Assembly: GCA_016930735.1 (NCBI GenBank)
Contig: JAFGGF010000372.1
Span: 1-30,730 of the forward strand
DNA: 30,730 bases
Direction of reading: 5' to 3'
Source of the DNA: Prolixibacteraceae bacterium
GTDB lineage: Bacteria > Bacteroidota > Bacteroidia > Bacteroidales > Prolixibacteraceae
Made by a program: the position numbers and the translations under genes. Under the pieces are notes generated by a model. It was not told the origin of the DNA. It searched no databases and saw only the letters and a program-made list of their open reading frames with translations. Below, in pieces: positions 16,061-24,349 of this stretch (the first letter of the stretch is position 1; every line of letters begins with the position of its first letter).

Positions 16061-16792
16061 ATGAATCCTTCTGTAGAAGTAAAAATATTTAAAACCCCAA
16101 AGAAGGTTGTCAAAGCTTTAGCTAAGGAACTTGTAAATATTACACATAAATCCGATCAGGAGACTTTTAACATTGCTTTATCGGGTGGAAAAACACCTAA
16201 ATTATTATTTGAAACCCTTGCTAAAAAATACTTCGATTTAATTCCATGGGATAAAATCCATTTCTGGTGGGGCGATGAAAGATGTGTCCCGCCTGATAAT
16301 ATTGAAAGTAATTTCAACCTTGCCAATCTATATTTGTTCAGTGGGTTGTTGGTCCCTGAAAGCAATATCCATCGTATCAGGGGTGAAGAAGATCCAAAAA
16401 AAGAGGCTTTACGATACGGAAAAGAAATTGATGACCATTTAAATATGCGAGGCGACTGGCCTGTTTTCGACCTGATTATTTTAGGACTGGGCAACGACGG
16501 GCATACGGCATCCATATTTCCTTATCATATGGAATTGATTGATTATCAGAAAAACTGTGCTGTCACAAAACATCCACTGACAAACCGTCCGCGGATAACA
16601 ATAACCGGTAATGTCTTAAACAATTCAAACCGGGTATTCTTTTTGGTAACCGGGAAAAACAAAGCTTTACGGATTGCCGAAATTATGAACGACGATGATG
16701 CGGCCAAATTATTACCTGCTTATTATATTCAGCCTGAAAATGGCGAACTGGTATGGTATATCGACGAAGATGCTGCATCGTTGATTACATAA
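16061..16792 (+). CDS. pgl: 6-phosphogluconolactonase
   Basis: Hydrolyses 6-phosphogluconolactone made by Zwf. The protein (243 aa) has the NagB/Pgl-fold motifs: LSGGKTPKLLFE at about 40-51, FWWGDERCVPPDNIESNF at 68-85, and ILGLGNDGHTASIFP at 140-154, whose His148 is in the active-site loop. There is no signal peptide. It lies directly after zwf and is followed by a short hairpin at 16797-16821 that may end the transcript. Confidence 0.94.
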   Translation: MNPSVEVKIFKTPKKVVKALAKELVNITHKSDQETFNIALSGGKTPKLLFETLAKKYFDLIPWDKIHFWWGDERCVPPDNIESNFNLANLYLFSGLLVPESNIHRIRGEEDPKKEALRYGKEIDDHLNMRGDWPVFDLIILGLGNDGHTASIFPYHMELIDYQKNCAVTKHPLTNRPRITITGNVLNNSNRVFFLVTGKNKALRIAEIMNDDDAAKLLPAYYIQPENGELVWYIDEDAASLIT

Positions 16793-16796
16793 TAAT

Positions 16797-16821
16797 AGGC
16801 AGAAATTATTTACCTCTGCCT
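16797..16821 (+). terminator. Possible zwf-pgl terminator
   Basis: AGGCAGA (16797-16803) and TCTGCCT (16815-16821) form a perfect 7-bp stem with an 11-nt loop, four bases after the pgl stop. Only a weak T-rich tail follows. The rest of the gap to 17019 holds nothing else I can support. Confidence 0.4.
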
Positions 16822-17019
16822 GCTTACCAACTTGGATTATGATGTCAGTTGTATTATCCGGTATTTTATTTTCATCGTTTAAAATCCTTAAATAATAATC
16901 CTGTTACTACAATCATTTTGTGAATTTCGTTTTCTATATAGTCCTGAATTTGTAGTGTTTTAGCTGTTCAAGAAACAGATATATAAAAACTAAATAAATT
17001 TTCATCCGGAACCGACAAC

Positions 17020-17577
17020 TCAATTATTATCTGTCACTCCGAATGCAATTGCCATTTCCATTTCGATTAATGATTCAGGCTGTTCAGGAAACTGCGAATA
17101 CATAATTTTAATTTCTTCAGAATCAGTTAACAATGCAGCCAGTTCCAGGGTTAAATCAATATACTCGATGTTTTCATTTTGATAAGCTATAGCCCATTTA
17201 TTAACGATGCAGCTTACATTGGCTTTTTCAGCCACTTCAGGTATTTTATCCTTTACTTTTTCAAGTATATCTGTTACCGGATAGGTACTGAAAGCCTGTT
17301 TATGCATAATATTCTGTATAGTCGATCCCTTTTTCTCAAGGAGTTTTGCCTGAATCGTGTCTCCTGATGATATAGCATCCTGATGTTCGGATTTCATTTT
17401 CTGAATGGTTTGCATAAATTCCTCAGTACGTGTGGAAGCAACTGCAATTATACGCGAGTCATAAATTCCGATCCTAGCTTTTTCTGTAGCCTGATCATCT
17501 GGATTTTCAACTGCAGAAACTGAATTCTGCATAACGATTAATAATATAGTCAATACAATAAAAATTAGTTTTTTCAT
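17020..17577 (-). CDS. Exported protein of unknown function, faintly Skp/OmpH-like
   Basis: A 185-aa protein with a clear signal peptide (MKKLIFIVLTILLIVM, cleavage near VSA-VEN at about 23) and no lipobox cysteine, so it should be periplasmic. The mature part opens with RIGIYDSRIIAVA, which resembles the first beta-strand of Skp/OmpH chaperones. It continues with a Lys/Glu/Gln-rich helical stretch (about 50-90) and a KVKDKIPEVAEKANVSCIV segment, also reminiscent of that fold. The similarity is weak and could be chance. A TTG-N21-TAATTTTA arrangement (minus strand, 17622 to 17591) lies just upstream as a possible promoter. It stands alone between pgl and the HTH regulator. Confidence 0.6.
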   Translation of the reverse strand: MKKLIFIVLTILLIVMQNSVSAVENPDDQATEKARIGIYDSRIIAVASTRTEEFMQTIQKMKSEHQDAISSGDTIQAKLLEKKGSTIQNIMHKQAFSTYPVTDILEKVKDKIPEVAEKANVSCIVNKWAIAYQNENIEYIDLTLELAALLTDSEEIKIMYSQFPEQPESLIEMEMAIAFGVTDNN

Positions 17578-17960
17578 GATTTTTGATTTTTAAAATTACA
17601 TTCATTTATACACTTGAGTCAAAAAATTCATTATAGTTTAAATACAGTTCGGTTAAATTTCTGATCAGAAATAAATTGATTCATAAATTAATATCAAATC
17701 AAATTTATGATAAAATCATTAAACATAAATAGCTTATTTAGCAAGAGGAATAAGTGAACTTGCATTTATAGTAGTAAAAAACGATAAATAAAAATCCATT
17801 TTGCAGATTCTTCTGAAACTAGCGAAAACAAAACTGATTTTGGGAATATCAGCAAAAATTAATTAAAAGAGGATACAGATTTATTATCAAGCACAAATAT
17901 TGATTTTTTTGATTCGGGTACAACAGTGAATAATTAATAAATATTCCTTAAATTAGGATC
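17578..17960. other. Divergent intergenic region of 383 bp with a 16-bp palindrome
   Basis: No gene is visible on either strand. The region holds a perfect 16-bp palindrome, ATTTCTGATCAGAAAT at 17657-17672, and a 9-bp inverted repeat, TCATAAATT (17681-17689) with AATTTATGA (17702-17710). It separates the small exported protein (-) from the HTH regulator (+), so these are candidate operator sites. I found no perfect TAnnTTTG box before 17961. Confidence 0.5.
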
Positions 17961-18962
17961 ATGGATCAAATATCAACTGTTCAAAAGGCTATCTTTAACC
18001 TCATTAAAGAAAAGCTTCCTCCCAATATATCGTTGGTTAATGAAATTGCTGAAATCCTTGAGCTTGGGAACGATAGTGCCTACCGCAGGATCAGGGGTGA
18101 AAAACCATTGACCATTGAGGAACTGTTTAAACTGAAAATTCATTTCAACCTTTCAATAGATGCATTTTGCGGAGATGTTGGAAACCATGTCACCTTTGAA
18201 ACAAGTGTTATTGAACCCGATAATTTTAAGGTAAGCAACTGGGTGGATAAAATATTTAACGACCTGATAAAAATAGATGCTGCCAAACAAAAGGAAATTA
18301 CATATGTTGCCAAAGACCCTCCGCTTTTCCATTATTTTCAGCTTCCTGAAATAGCTGCCTTTAAAGTCTTTTTCTGGGAAAAAACGCTGTTTCAGTTTCC
18401 TGAATATGAGGCAAAAACCTTTAACCCGGAAGATATCGAAATTGATGTTTACAAAAAAGGGCAAAAAGCCCTTGCTTTGTATTCAAAAATTCCTACCGTT
18501 GAAATCTGGAACGAAAATACATTCCGGATTTTATTAAGCCAGATCGAATATTACTGGATTTCAGGTTTTATTGTTAAAAAATCACACCTCAAAAATTTGC
18601 TGGATAAAATGGAAAAATGGATTCAGCATATGAAAAAAGAAGCGGAACTTGGATTTAAATTTTTATATGGGCATGAGCCGGTAGGAATTGAAGATTCATA
18701 CAAATTATATTTTAACGAGGTAGTATATAACGACAATACTATCCTTGTTAAAACAGACCGGGGATATTCAGCATATCTCACTTTTAATGTTCTTAGCCTG
18801 TTAAATACTACAAATCAAAATTTCTGTAAAGAACTCGACAAATATTTTAAAGGACTGGTGAAAAAATCAACCCTTATCAGCCACACCGGGGAAAAGGAAC
18901 GCAACCGGTTTTTTAATGACCAGTTACATGCTTTGGACCAGTTTAGGCAGCGCATAGATTAA
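17961..18962 (+). CDS. HTH transcriptional regulator convergent with the lipid operon
   Basis: A cytoplasmic 333-aa protein. Residues about 20-75 look like a helix-turn-helix: SLVNEIAEILELGNDSAYRR reads as a scaffold plus recognition helix and continues RGEKPLTIEELFKLKIHF. The remaining 250 residues are helical and aromatic-rich, without a recognisable ligand domain; this architecture recurs in Bacteroidota regulators of unknown ligand. There are no membrane segments. Its last four bases, TTAA at 18959-18962, also contain the stop of the radical SAM gene on the other strand, so transcripts from the two sides would collide or overlap. By position it may control the six-gene operon that ends here, but this is inference. 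Confidence 0.7.
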   Translation: MDQISTVQKAIFNLIKEKLPPNISLVNEIAEILELGNDSAYRRIRGEKPLTIEELFKLKIHFNLSIDAFCGDVGNHVTFETSVIEPDNFKVSNWVDKIFNDLIKIDAAKQKEITYVAKDPPLFHYFQLPEIAAFKVFFWEKTLFQFPEYEAKTFNPEDIEIDVYKKGQKALALYSKIPTVEIWNENTFRILLSQIEYYWISGFIVKKSHLKNLLDKMEKWIQHMKKEAELGFKFLYGHEPVGIEDSYKLYFNEVVYNDNTILVKTDRGYSAYLTFNVLSLLNTTNQNFCKELDKYFKGLVKKSTLISHTGEKERNRFFNDQLHALDQFRQRID

Positions 18963-20326
18963 TCAGCTGCCATCTGATACACTTTTTCCCTTGCATGGTC
19001 ACGCTGAAAAACTGATATCCTGATCATCATTACTGAAAGGAATGCCCCCCGTAAAAACCGGCTGAAAAAATTTCCTTTAAACCGTGCAGTTTTAATAAAC
19101 CTGAGCCAGCGCCTGAATATGTTTTTCCAGGAATAAAATACCCTGTTGATATTTTTATAAGCTCTGAAAACATCCTCTTTGGAAACATTTTTAGGCTGGA
19201 AAACCAGGTGGTCTCCCTCATAATGCGAAAGGTTGCCGTCGATAATCCTACCTTCATCATTAACCAGTTTATGGAAAGGTGTCCCCGGAATGGGTATCGA
19301 AATAGACAACAGGATTGTACTGGGATCGATTTCTTCCAACTTTGCCGGAAGTTCGTTATAATATTCAGGAGTGTCTTCATCCAGAGCGATCATCATTCCC
19401 GTAAAAGTAAGGATTCCCCGCTTTTTCAGTTTTTCAAAAAGTTCCTTGTATTCACCGGTGCGGTTTTGTTTTTTGTGCACAAAAGCCAGGCTCGGTTCAT
19501 TTAACGATTCCAGCCCGATAAATGCCAGTCCGCAATTTGCTTCAACCAGCAAATCGATAAATTCATCATCATGCAGGCAGTCGAAACTGAACTGCACTCC
19601 CAGTGCCCATAGATTTATTTTAGCAATCTCCCTTAAAAGTTCCTTGGCATATTTCATATCACCTCCCAGGTTGTTATCCTGCAACATGGCTATTTTTCTT
19701 TTCATTAGTGGTAATTTCCTGGTTGCCAACAAATCATTTATTACATCCTGAACAGGCCTTTTCCTGTAAGGTGTTGGTTTAATATTCAATTGGCAATAAC
19801 TGCATTTATAGATGCACCCACGTGTAGCTTCGGTAACAACAGGTACGGTAAAATCTTTTTCAATTAAGTCGTACCTGGGCGGTGGAATATTGTCAAGAGG
19901 TGGTGCAATCGGCGCATAATATATTTTTTTCAGTGTATTATTTACCAGGTCGGTTACCACTTCCGGCCAAATACCTTCGGCTTCGCCAACCACTGTTGCA
20001 TCCATATGTTCCACAATTTCTTCAGGGAATGTTGAAGCATACCTTCCGCCTGCCACAACCTTTTTTCCGAGTTTTTTGAATTTCCCTGATACCTCAATGG
20101 CATGGACCAAACAAAAATCCATAAAACTTAAGGCAATAAAATCGGCATCTGTCGTATAATCAATCGGCCGTATCATCTCATGCAGTAGTTCAATTTCAAC
20201 AATCGGTGGAGTGAGCCCTGCCAGCAATGCCCCTGATATTGGTGGGGCCGGTGATTTTGCATAATAGGCTTTTTCTTCACCAAGATTCTGAAAAAGTACT
20301 ATAATTAACAGTTTTGGTTTTTTCAT
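18959..20326 (-). CDS. B12-binding-type radical SAM enzyme
   Basis: A 455-aa radical SAM protein. Residues 1-130 match the cobalamin-binding-like domain that precedes many radical SAM enzymes (VVAGGRYASTFPEEI and VVGEAEGIWPE). The DxHxxG cobalamin-ligand motif is not evident, as in many members. The radical SAM core begins at TRGCIYKCSYC with Cys171, Cys175 and Cys178 for the [4Fe-4S] cluster, and continues through GLAFIGLESLNEPS and GMMIALDED. The C-terminal about 80 residues are basic and helical. Such enzymes methylate or couple unactivated carbons in lipids and natural products. It is the last gene of the operon, 7 bp after the dehydrogenase gene. The substrate is unknown; a lipid product of the upstream genes is inferred. 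Confidence 0.85.
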   Translation of the reverse strand: MKKPKLLIIVLFQNLGEEKAYYAKSPAPPISGALLAGLTPPIVEIELLHEMIRPIDYTTDADFIALSFMDFCLVHAIEVSGKFKKLGKKVVAGGRYASTFPEEIVEHMDATVVGEAEGIWPEVVTDLVNNTLKKIYYAPIAPPLDNIPPPRYDLIEKDFTVPVVTEATRGCIYKCSYCQLNIKPTPYRKRPVQDVINDLLATRKLPLMKRKIAMLQDNNLGGDMKYAKELLREIAKINLWALGVQFSFDCLHDDEFIDLLVEANCGLAFIGLESLNEPSLAFVHKKQNRTGEYKELFEKLKKRGILTFTGMMIALDEDTPEYYNELPAKLEEIDPSTILLSISIPIPGTPFHKLVNDEGRIIDGNLSHYEGDHLVFQPKNVSKEDVFRAYKNINRVFYSWKNIFRRWLRFIKTARFKGNFFSRFLRGAFLSVMMIRISVFQRDHAREKVYQMAAD

Positions 20327-20333
20327 GATTCAG

Positions 20334-21137
20334 TCATTTTAATGTGTATTTTAAAGCACGCTTTCTGAAATAATTTTCAGTAAAGCTTCTGAAAAACAAA
20401 TAAGAAAACCTGAGCATTTTCCCCCTGAAGGAATAAATGGTTTCATTTTTCCCTGAACAGATATCGCGGAATATTTGACGGGCAACTTTTTCTACTTTTG
20501 CCGGTTTGTCATCATGGATCCTGGCCCCACCTGTAAATTTTTCATTTTTAAAAAAAGCAGTATCTGTATAATCAGGTGAAACAAGTAAAACAGAAATTCC
20601 ATTGTCCCGGCATTCAGCTCGCAGTGACTGGCTGAAAGATTTTAAGGCCGCTTTGCTGGCACTGTAAGCACTGTAAAAAGGTGCTCCGTATAACGAAGCC
20701 ACAGAAGATGTAAAAACTATTTTCCCGTTATTTGAGCGAATCATATTGGGCAATACCTCGGAGGTAAAATTAACAGCCCCCATAAAATTCACATCCATAA
20801 CTTTTCTGAAATCTTCCAATGAAGTGTTTTTAAAAGGTCCGTAAACACCAATTCCGGTATTGTTAACAAGGACATCAATCTTTCCTTCCAGTTCAGTTGC
20901 CTTTTTGACAGCATTTCTTACACTTTCTGTTTCAGAAACATCGCAGGGAATAATAACAGGTTTTGAAACATTTGGGTATAAACCGGTAATTTCCCCGGCT
21001 GCCTCTTCCAGTGCAACCTTATTCCTCGAAACCAAAATTAACCGCGCATTATGACTGGCAAATTCAAAAGCAAGTTGTTTGCCTATCCCCGATGATGCAC
21101 CGGTAATTAATACCCTCGTATTTGAAAAATCATTCAT
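20334..21137 (-). CDS. Short-chain dehydrogenase/reductase
   Basis: A classical SDR of 267 aa. The cofactor motif TGASSGIGKQ is at about 12-21, the NNAG motif appears as NNTGIG, and the catalytic residues are Ser144/145, Tyr158 and Lys162 in YSAYSASKA. Arg38 in VSRN after the second strand suggests NADP(H). The layout resembles 3-ketodihydrosphingosine reductases as well as many generic ketoreductases. Next to an alpha-oxoamine synthase, reduction of an amino-ketone to an amino-alcohol is a natural guess. I chose the ATG at 21137, one base after the UbiA stop; a longer reading from 21182 adds a poorly conserved leader overlapping UbiA. Confidence 0.88.
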   Translation of the reverse strand: MNDFSNTRVLITGASSGIGKQLAFEFASHNARLILVSRNKVALEEAAGEITGLYPNVSKPVIIPCDVSETESVRNAVKKATELEGKIDVLVNNTGIGVYGPFKNTSLEDFRKVMDVNFMGAVNFTSEVLPNMIRSNNGKIVFTSSVASLYGAPFYSAYSASKAALKSFSQSLRAECRDNGISVLLVSPDYTDTAFFKNEKFTGGARIHDDKPAKVEKVARQIFRDICSGKNETIYSFRGKMLRFSYLFFRSFTENYFRKRALKYTLK

Positions 21138-21138
21138 T

Positions 21139-22113
21139 TTAAATTTGATTTTTTTCAGGTCTGAAATACAGGACCAATTCAAAAAACAGATAAAAGATCA
21201 GGCAAAACCATATCCACCCCGGCTGGAAATTAACTACCAGCGAAATATGCCAGAGCAGAAATGCACGTACTGTGGTAGCAATGGAGTACGAGGCATTTTT
21301 TTCCGATTTATTTTTTGTAAAATGAGCAAACAACTGGCCTGAAACAGCTACAACTGTAGCAAAAATAAAAATTACCAGCGCAGGAATGTTTTCAACAGAT
21401 AATATAGAAAAACCGGAAACTGCAGCAACTATTACAAAAATATCGCCGATCCAGACAGACTTGTCCCACCCGAATTTAACCGGGAATGTCTTATAACCGG
21501 TTTGTTTATCAGCCGAAATATCTTTCAGGTACCCGATCAGTACAAAATTGGCATAGGAAAAAAGGGTCATTAAAAATGCCAAAAGAACACCGGAAGCCAG
21601 CAGTTGCTTAAAGCTTTGCCCACCGGAGCCAAGAAAACCCATCACCGGCAGAAGCATTACAATCCAGCCATTATAAAAAGGCCCGGCAAACCAGAAATTC
21701 TTTTTAAAATAAGTATAGGTTGCCAGCCCTGCAACCGAAAGGATACAAAAAACTAGGTTAAGAGGATTGTATATAATTACAGGAATTCCAATTAATACCA
21801 ATCCGGCCAGGCTTACAGAACCTAGTGCTTTTGGTGAGATTTCACCTTTTACCAAAGGGCGGTACGATGCCGAAATGGAATCGGTATCCACCTGAAAACA
21901 GTCAGTCAGTGCCTGTCCAAAGCCATAGCCCAGGAAAAAAGGCAGGAAAAGAAGGACAAATTTTATCGTTGTATTTTCCTCCATCCACCCCATAGCCATA
22001 CCGGCAAGGCCTGCCGCTCCGGATACAAACAACAGGTAAGGGCGCATATGGATGACAAGTGCTTTTACGAAACCAAGGGAAAAGACCGGATAATAATGGT
22101 TGTTTTTTTTCAT
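21139..22113 (-). CDS. UbiA-family prenyltransferase, chlorophyll-synthase-like
   Basis: An integral-membrane prenyltransferase (324 aa, about nine hydrophobic helices). The N-terminal MRPYLLF is typical of the family. The first Asp-rich segment, ALTDCFQVDTDSISASYRPL (69-88), aligns by eye with the NDxxDxxxDAINEPYRP segment of chlorophyll/bacteriochlorophyll synthases, but the NxxxDxxxD core reads T70, Q74, D78. The second motif, LKDISADKQTGYKTFPVKFG (197-216), keeps Asp198 and Asp202 for diphosphate-Mg binding. It should transfer a prenyl group to a lipid-like acceptor. It sits 10 bp after the kinase gene and 1 bp before the SDR. A tetrapyrrole acceptor is unlikely, as no chlorophyll genes are visible. 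Confidence 0.87.
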   Translation of the reverse strand: MKKNNHYYPVFSLGFVKALVIHMRPYLLFVSGAAGLAGMAMGWMEENTTIKFVLLFLPFFLGYGFGQALTDCFQVDTDSISASYRPLVKGEISPKALGSVSLAGLVLIGIPVIIYNPLNLVFCILSVAGLATYTYFKKNFWFAGPFYNGWIVMLLPVMGFLGSGGQSFKQLLASGVLLAFLMTLFSYANFVLIGYLKDISADKQTGYKTFPVKFGWDKSVWIGDIFVIVAAVSGFSILSVENIPALVIFIFATVVAVSGQLFAHFTKNKSEKNASYSIATTVRAFLLWHISLVVNFQPGWIWFCLIFYLFFELVLYFRPEKNQI

Positions 22114-22123
22114 CTTATTTTAA

Positions 22124-23053
22124 TTAAGTAGCAAAATTTAAAACACCTGGTAATACCGAAAAACGGAAATTGGTACCCAAAAATACTTCCCCGTCGGTTT
22201 CACAAGCGACGGGGAGTCCAGAATTAATTTCAATGTTTTCAGAAAAAACAACGCTACAGTTTTTTTGTGTTGAAAACCTGTTTCGGGAAAGATGGTACAA
22301 CAACTTAATTATTCCCGAACGGTTCAGATTTTCAGCGAGGTAAAGCCCCAGCTTCCCACTGTCGGGAGCTGTGGAAATGTCGTAACAGAAATTTCCTGAA
22401 ACATGGGGATTTTTCGCAATACTCAGGTTTGTAACCTGGCATTTTTTTTCTTCTCCATCTATTTTGAGCTGTAAACTTAAGTTCCTGTAACTTATCAGAG
22501 TTTTTATAACTGCCCAGAGTATGGCCGACTGAACAGACCGGGGCTTTAAAAACCGGATAATACCCCCGCCGTTATTGAAATACAGATTTCCTTCGGCTGT
22601 AAAACCAAGGCTGGCATTGATCACAAAAGCCTTTTTTATAGTCTGTTCAGAACCGGAAATCGCAACAAGACCCGCATCCTGTGGTATTAGTGAATTAAAA
22701 TCTATTCTCACAGGAATGCCTTTTACCTGATTTCGGAAGGGTTTATGAAAATCATTGCTCGACCCAAGTGCGATAGCACCAACTGCCAGATTTTCAAAAC
22801 TGAAATCAGTTATTTCTGCCAGCAAATTTACCAGGTAATTCAAACTCCCATCGCCTCCGGCAGATACAAAATACCTTATGTTTTCAAATTTGATGAGGCA
22901 TTGTATGATATTTTTCAGGGAACAGGGTGTTTCATACGGAATATAACAGGTATCGGCAGGAAGAATTTTGCGGATATCATTTTCAATGGTAAGCCACTTT
23001 TTTCGGGCTTTGCCATTGTTTGAGGAATAATTAATGAATACCGCTGTTTTCAT
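22124..23053 (-). CDS. Diacylglycerol kinase-fold lipid kinase
   Basis: A 309-aa protein of the DAGK_cat/NAD-kinase-like fold, which includes diacylglycerol, sphingosine and ceramide kinases. It begins AVFINYSSNNGKARKKW, where the family has NPxSGxG. It has the nucleotide-binding motif SAGGDGSLNYLVN (64-76) and IALGSSNDF (94-102), the counterpart of PLGTxNDxAR. The C-terminal half has the usual beta-sandwich. No signal peptide or membrane segment is present. The start is 3 nt after the oxoamine synthase stop, so translation is probably coupled. In this context phosphorylation of a long-chain amino-alcohol or similar lipid is likely, but the exact substrate is not determined. Confidence 0.85.
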   Translation of the reverse strand: MKTAVFINYSSNNGKARKKWLTIENDIRKILPADTCYIPYETPCSLKNIIQCLIKFENIRYFVSAGGDGSLNYLVNLLAEITDFSFENLAVGAIALGSSNDFHKPFRNQVKGIPVRIDFNSLIPQDAGLVAISGSEQTIKKAFVINASLGFTAEGNLYFNNGGGIIRFLKPRSVQSAILWAVIKTLISYRNLSLQLKIDGEEKKCQVTNLSIAKNPHVSGNFCYDISTAPDSGKLGLYLAENLNRSGIIKLLYHLSRNRFSTQKNCSVVFSENIEINSGLPVACETDGEVFLGTNFRFSVLPGVLNFAT

Positions 23054-23056
23054 TAG

Positions 23057-24349
23057 CTAAAAGGTATTATTAAAATTATTATACCATATTTCTTCAATAA
23101 CTGTTATCAATCTGTCAAGATCAGCCTGAATATGGTTTGCCGAAACAGAAATCCTGAATCGTTGTTTGTTGAAAGGGACTGCCGGAAATTCTATTGCATT
23201 AAGAAAGATTCCTGCATCATTAAACTGGCTTGCCATTTTCCTGATATTGGCAAAAGAAGGGACACTAAGGGCAATAATGCCTCCTTTGGGTTCGGCTGCC
23301 AAACCGAATCGTTCGAGTTTTTCTGTCAAATATCTGACGTTTTCATGCAATCTTTTCCTCCTCCATGGTTCCTTTTCCATAACATCAAAACCTGCTAGAA
23401 CTGCAGCAATGGTTACCGGAGGCAATGAAGCTGAAAACATATAAGGCCTTGCCATAAACCGGAGGTAGTTTACAAGTTCTTCGGAACCGGAAATAAAACC
23501 GCCGTTTACGGCAAAACTTTTACTGAAAGTTCCAAGAATAACCTCATCACTCCAGTCTATATGAAAGGCGTGGAGAGTCCCCTCACCCTTTTCTCCAAGA
23601 ACACCGGTACCATGGGCATCGTCGAGAAGCAGTGTAGCATCGTATTTTTTTGCCAGGGCTGAAATTGCATCCAGAGGAGCTACATCGCCATCCATTGAAT
23701 ATATGCCTTCAACAGCTATAAATACATCCCCCTCCGGATGATTTTCAGCAAGCAGAGTTTCCAGTTCCTTAACATCGTTGTGCTTGAAGGTAATACATTT
23801 CCCTTTCAGAAGTTTTATTCCATCGAAAAATGAAGCATGGCTGTATTCATCTGCAATAATCAGGTCATGGCGGATACATGCTCCTGTAACCAGCCCCAGG
23901 TTTGCGTTGTAACCGCTCGAGAAAATAAGGGTTGATTCAGTACCTTTCAAAGCGCTAAGCCTTTTTTCAAGTTCAACCATGGGTTTTGAGTACCCGTTTA
24001 AAAGTGGGGGTCCTGCAATCCCTGCTCCGAATTCACGGATCACCTCTGAAACTTTCTGTATAACATAAGGATGGTTGGCAAGCCCAAGGTAATTATTGGA
24101 ACCAAACATGAGCATTTCACGGTATTTCCCTGAATTGTCAACAACCTTTGTAATCCTGTCGGTCGATGAGTCAATTGCCCTGAAATACAGGTGTTGTTCT
24201 TCTTTATTCTGATATTTCAGGCTTTCGCTAAAATTGGCCAGCCTGTCGCGGAACCCGAGTTTTACCCCGGCCTTTATTACACTGGAATAATCGATCCTTG
24301 AAGAATGATTATCTCCATTATCCGTTTCAATTGTCCTTAAATGTTCCAT
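23057..24349 (-). CDS. Alpha-oxoamine synthase, serine palmitoyltransferase/BioF/Kbl type
   Basis: A PLP-dependent enzyme of 430 aa that condenses an acyl-CoA or acyl-ACP with an amino acid and releases CO2. SNNYLGLANHP (84-94) is the family hallmark. His171 in EYSHAS stacks on PLP, Asp244 and His246 lie in LLDDAHGTG, and the PLP lysine is Lys277 in GTFSKSFA. GAGIAGPPLLNGY (108-120) matches the glycine-rich substrate loop. The roughly 60-residue N-terminal extension and the lipid-like neighbours favour a serine palmitoyltransferase-type role over biotin or threonine metabolism; no bio genes or tdh are nearby. Its start overlaps the upstream ThiL-like gene by 23 nt, indicating coupled translation. 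Confidence 0.88.
   Translation of the reverse strand: MEHLRTIETDNGDNHSSRIDYSSVIKAGVKLGFRDRLANFSESLKYQNKEEQHLYFRAIDSSTDRITKVVDNSGKYREMLMFGSNNYLGLANHPYVIQKVSEVIREFGAGIAGPPLLNGYSKPMVELEKRLSALKGTESTLIFSSGYNANLGLVTGACIRHDLIIADEYSHASFFDGIKLLKGKCITFKHNDVKELETLLAENHPEGDVFIAVEGIYSMDGDVAPLDAISALAKKYDATLLLDDAHGTGVLGEKGEGTLHAFHIDWSDEVILGTFSKSFAVNGGFISGSEELVNYLRFMARPYMFSASLPPVTIAAVLAGFDVMEKEPWRRKRLHENVRYLTEKLERFGLAAEPKGGIIALSVPSFANIRKMASQFNDAGIFLNAIEFPAVPFNKQRFRISVSANHIQADLDRLITVIEEIWYNNFNNTF

Noticed and set aside
21138..21182. Longer start of the SDR gene
   Set aside because: The 15 extra residues overlap the UbiA gene and do not resemble SDR N-termini; the ATG at 21137 directly follows the UbiA stop.
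21139..22113. Chlorophyll or haem-type tetrapyrrole pathway
   Set aside because: UbiA motifs resemble chlorophyll synthase, but no tetrapyrrole gene is present and the neighbours are lipid-type enzymes.
23057..24349. Biotin (BioF) or threonine (Kbl) assignment
   Set aside because: Same fold, but there are no bio genes or threonine dehydrogenase nearby and the other operon genes point to lipid chemistry.
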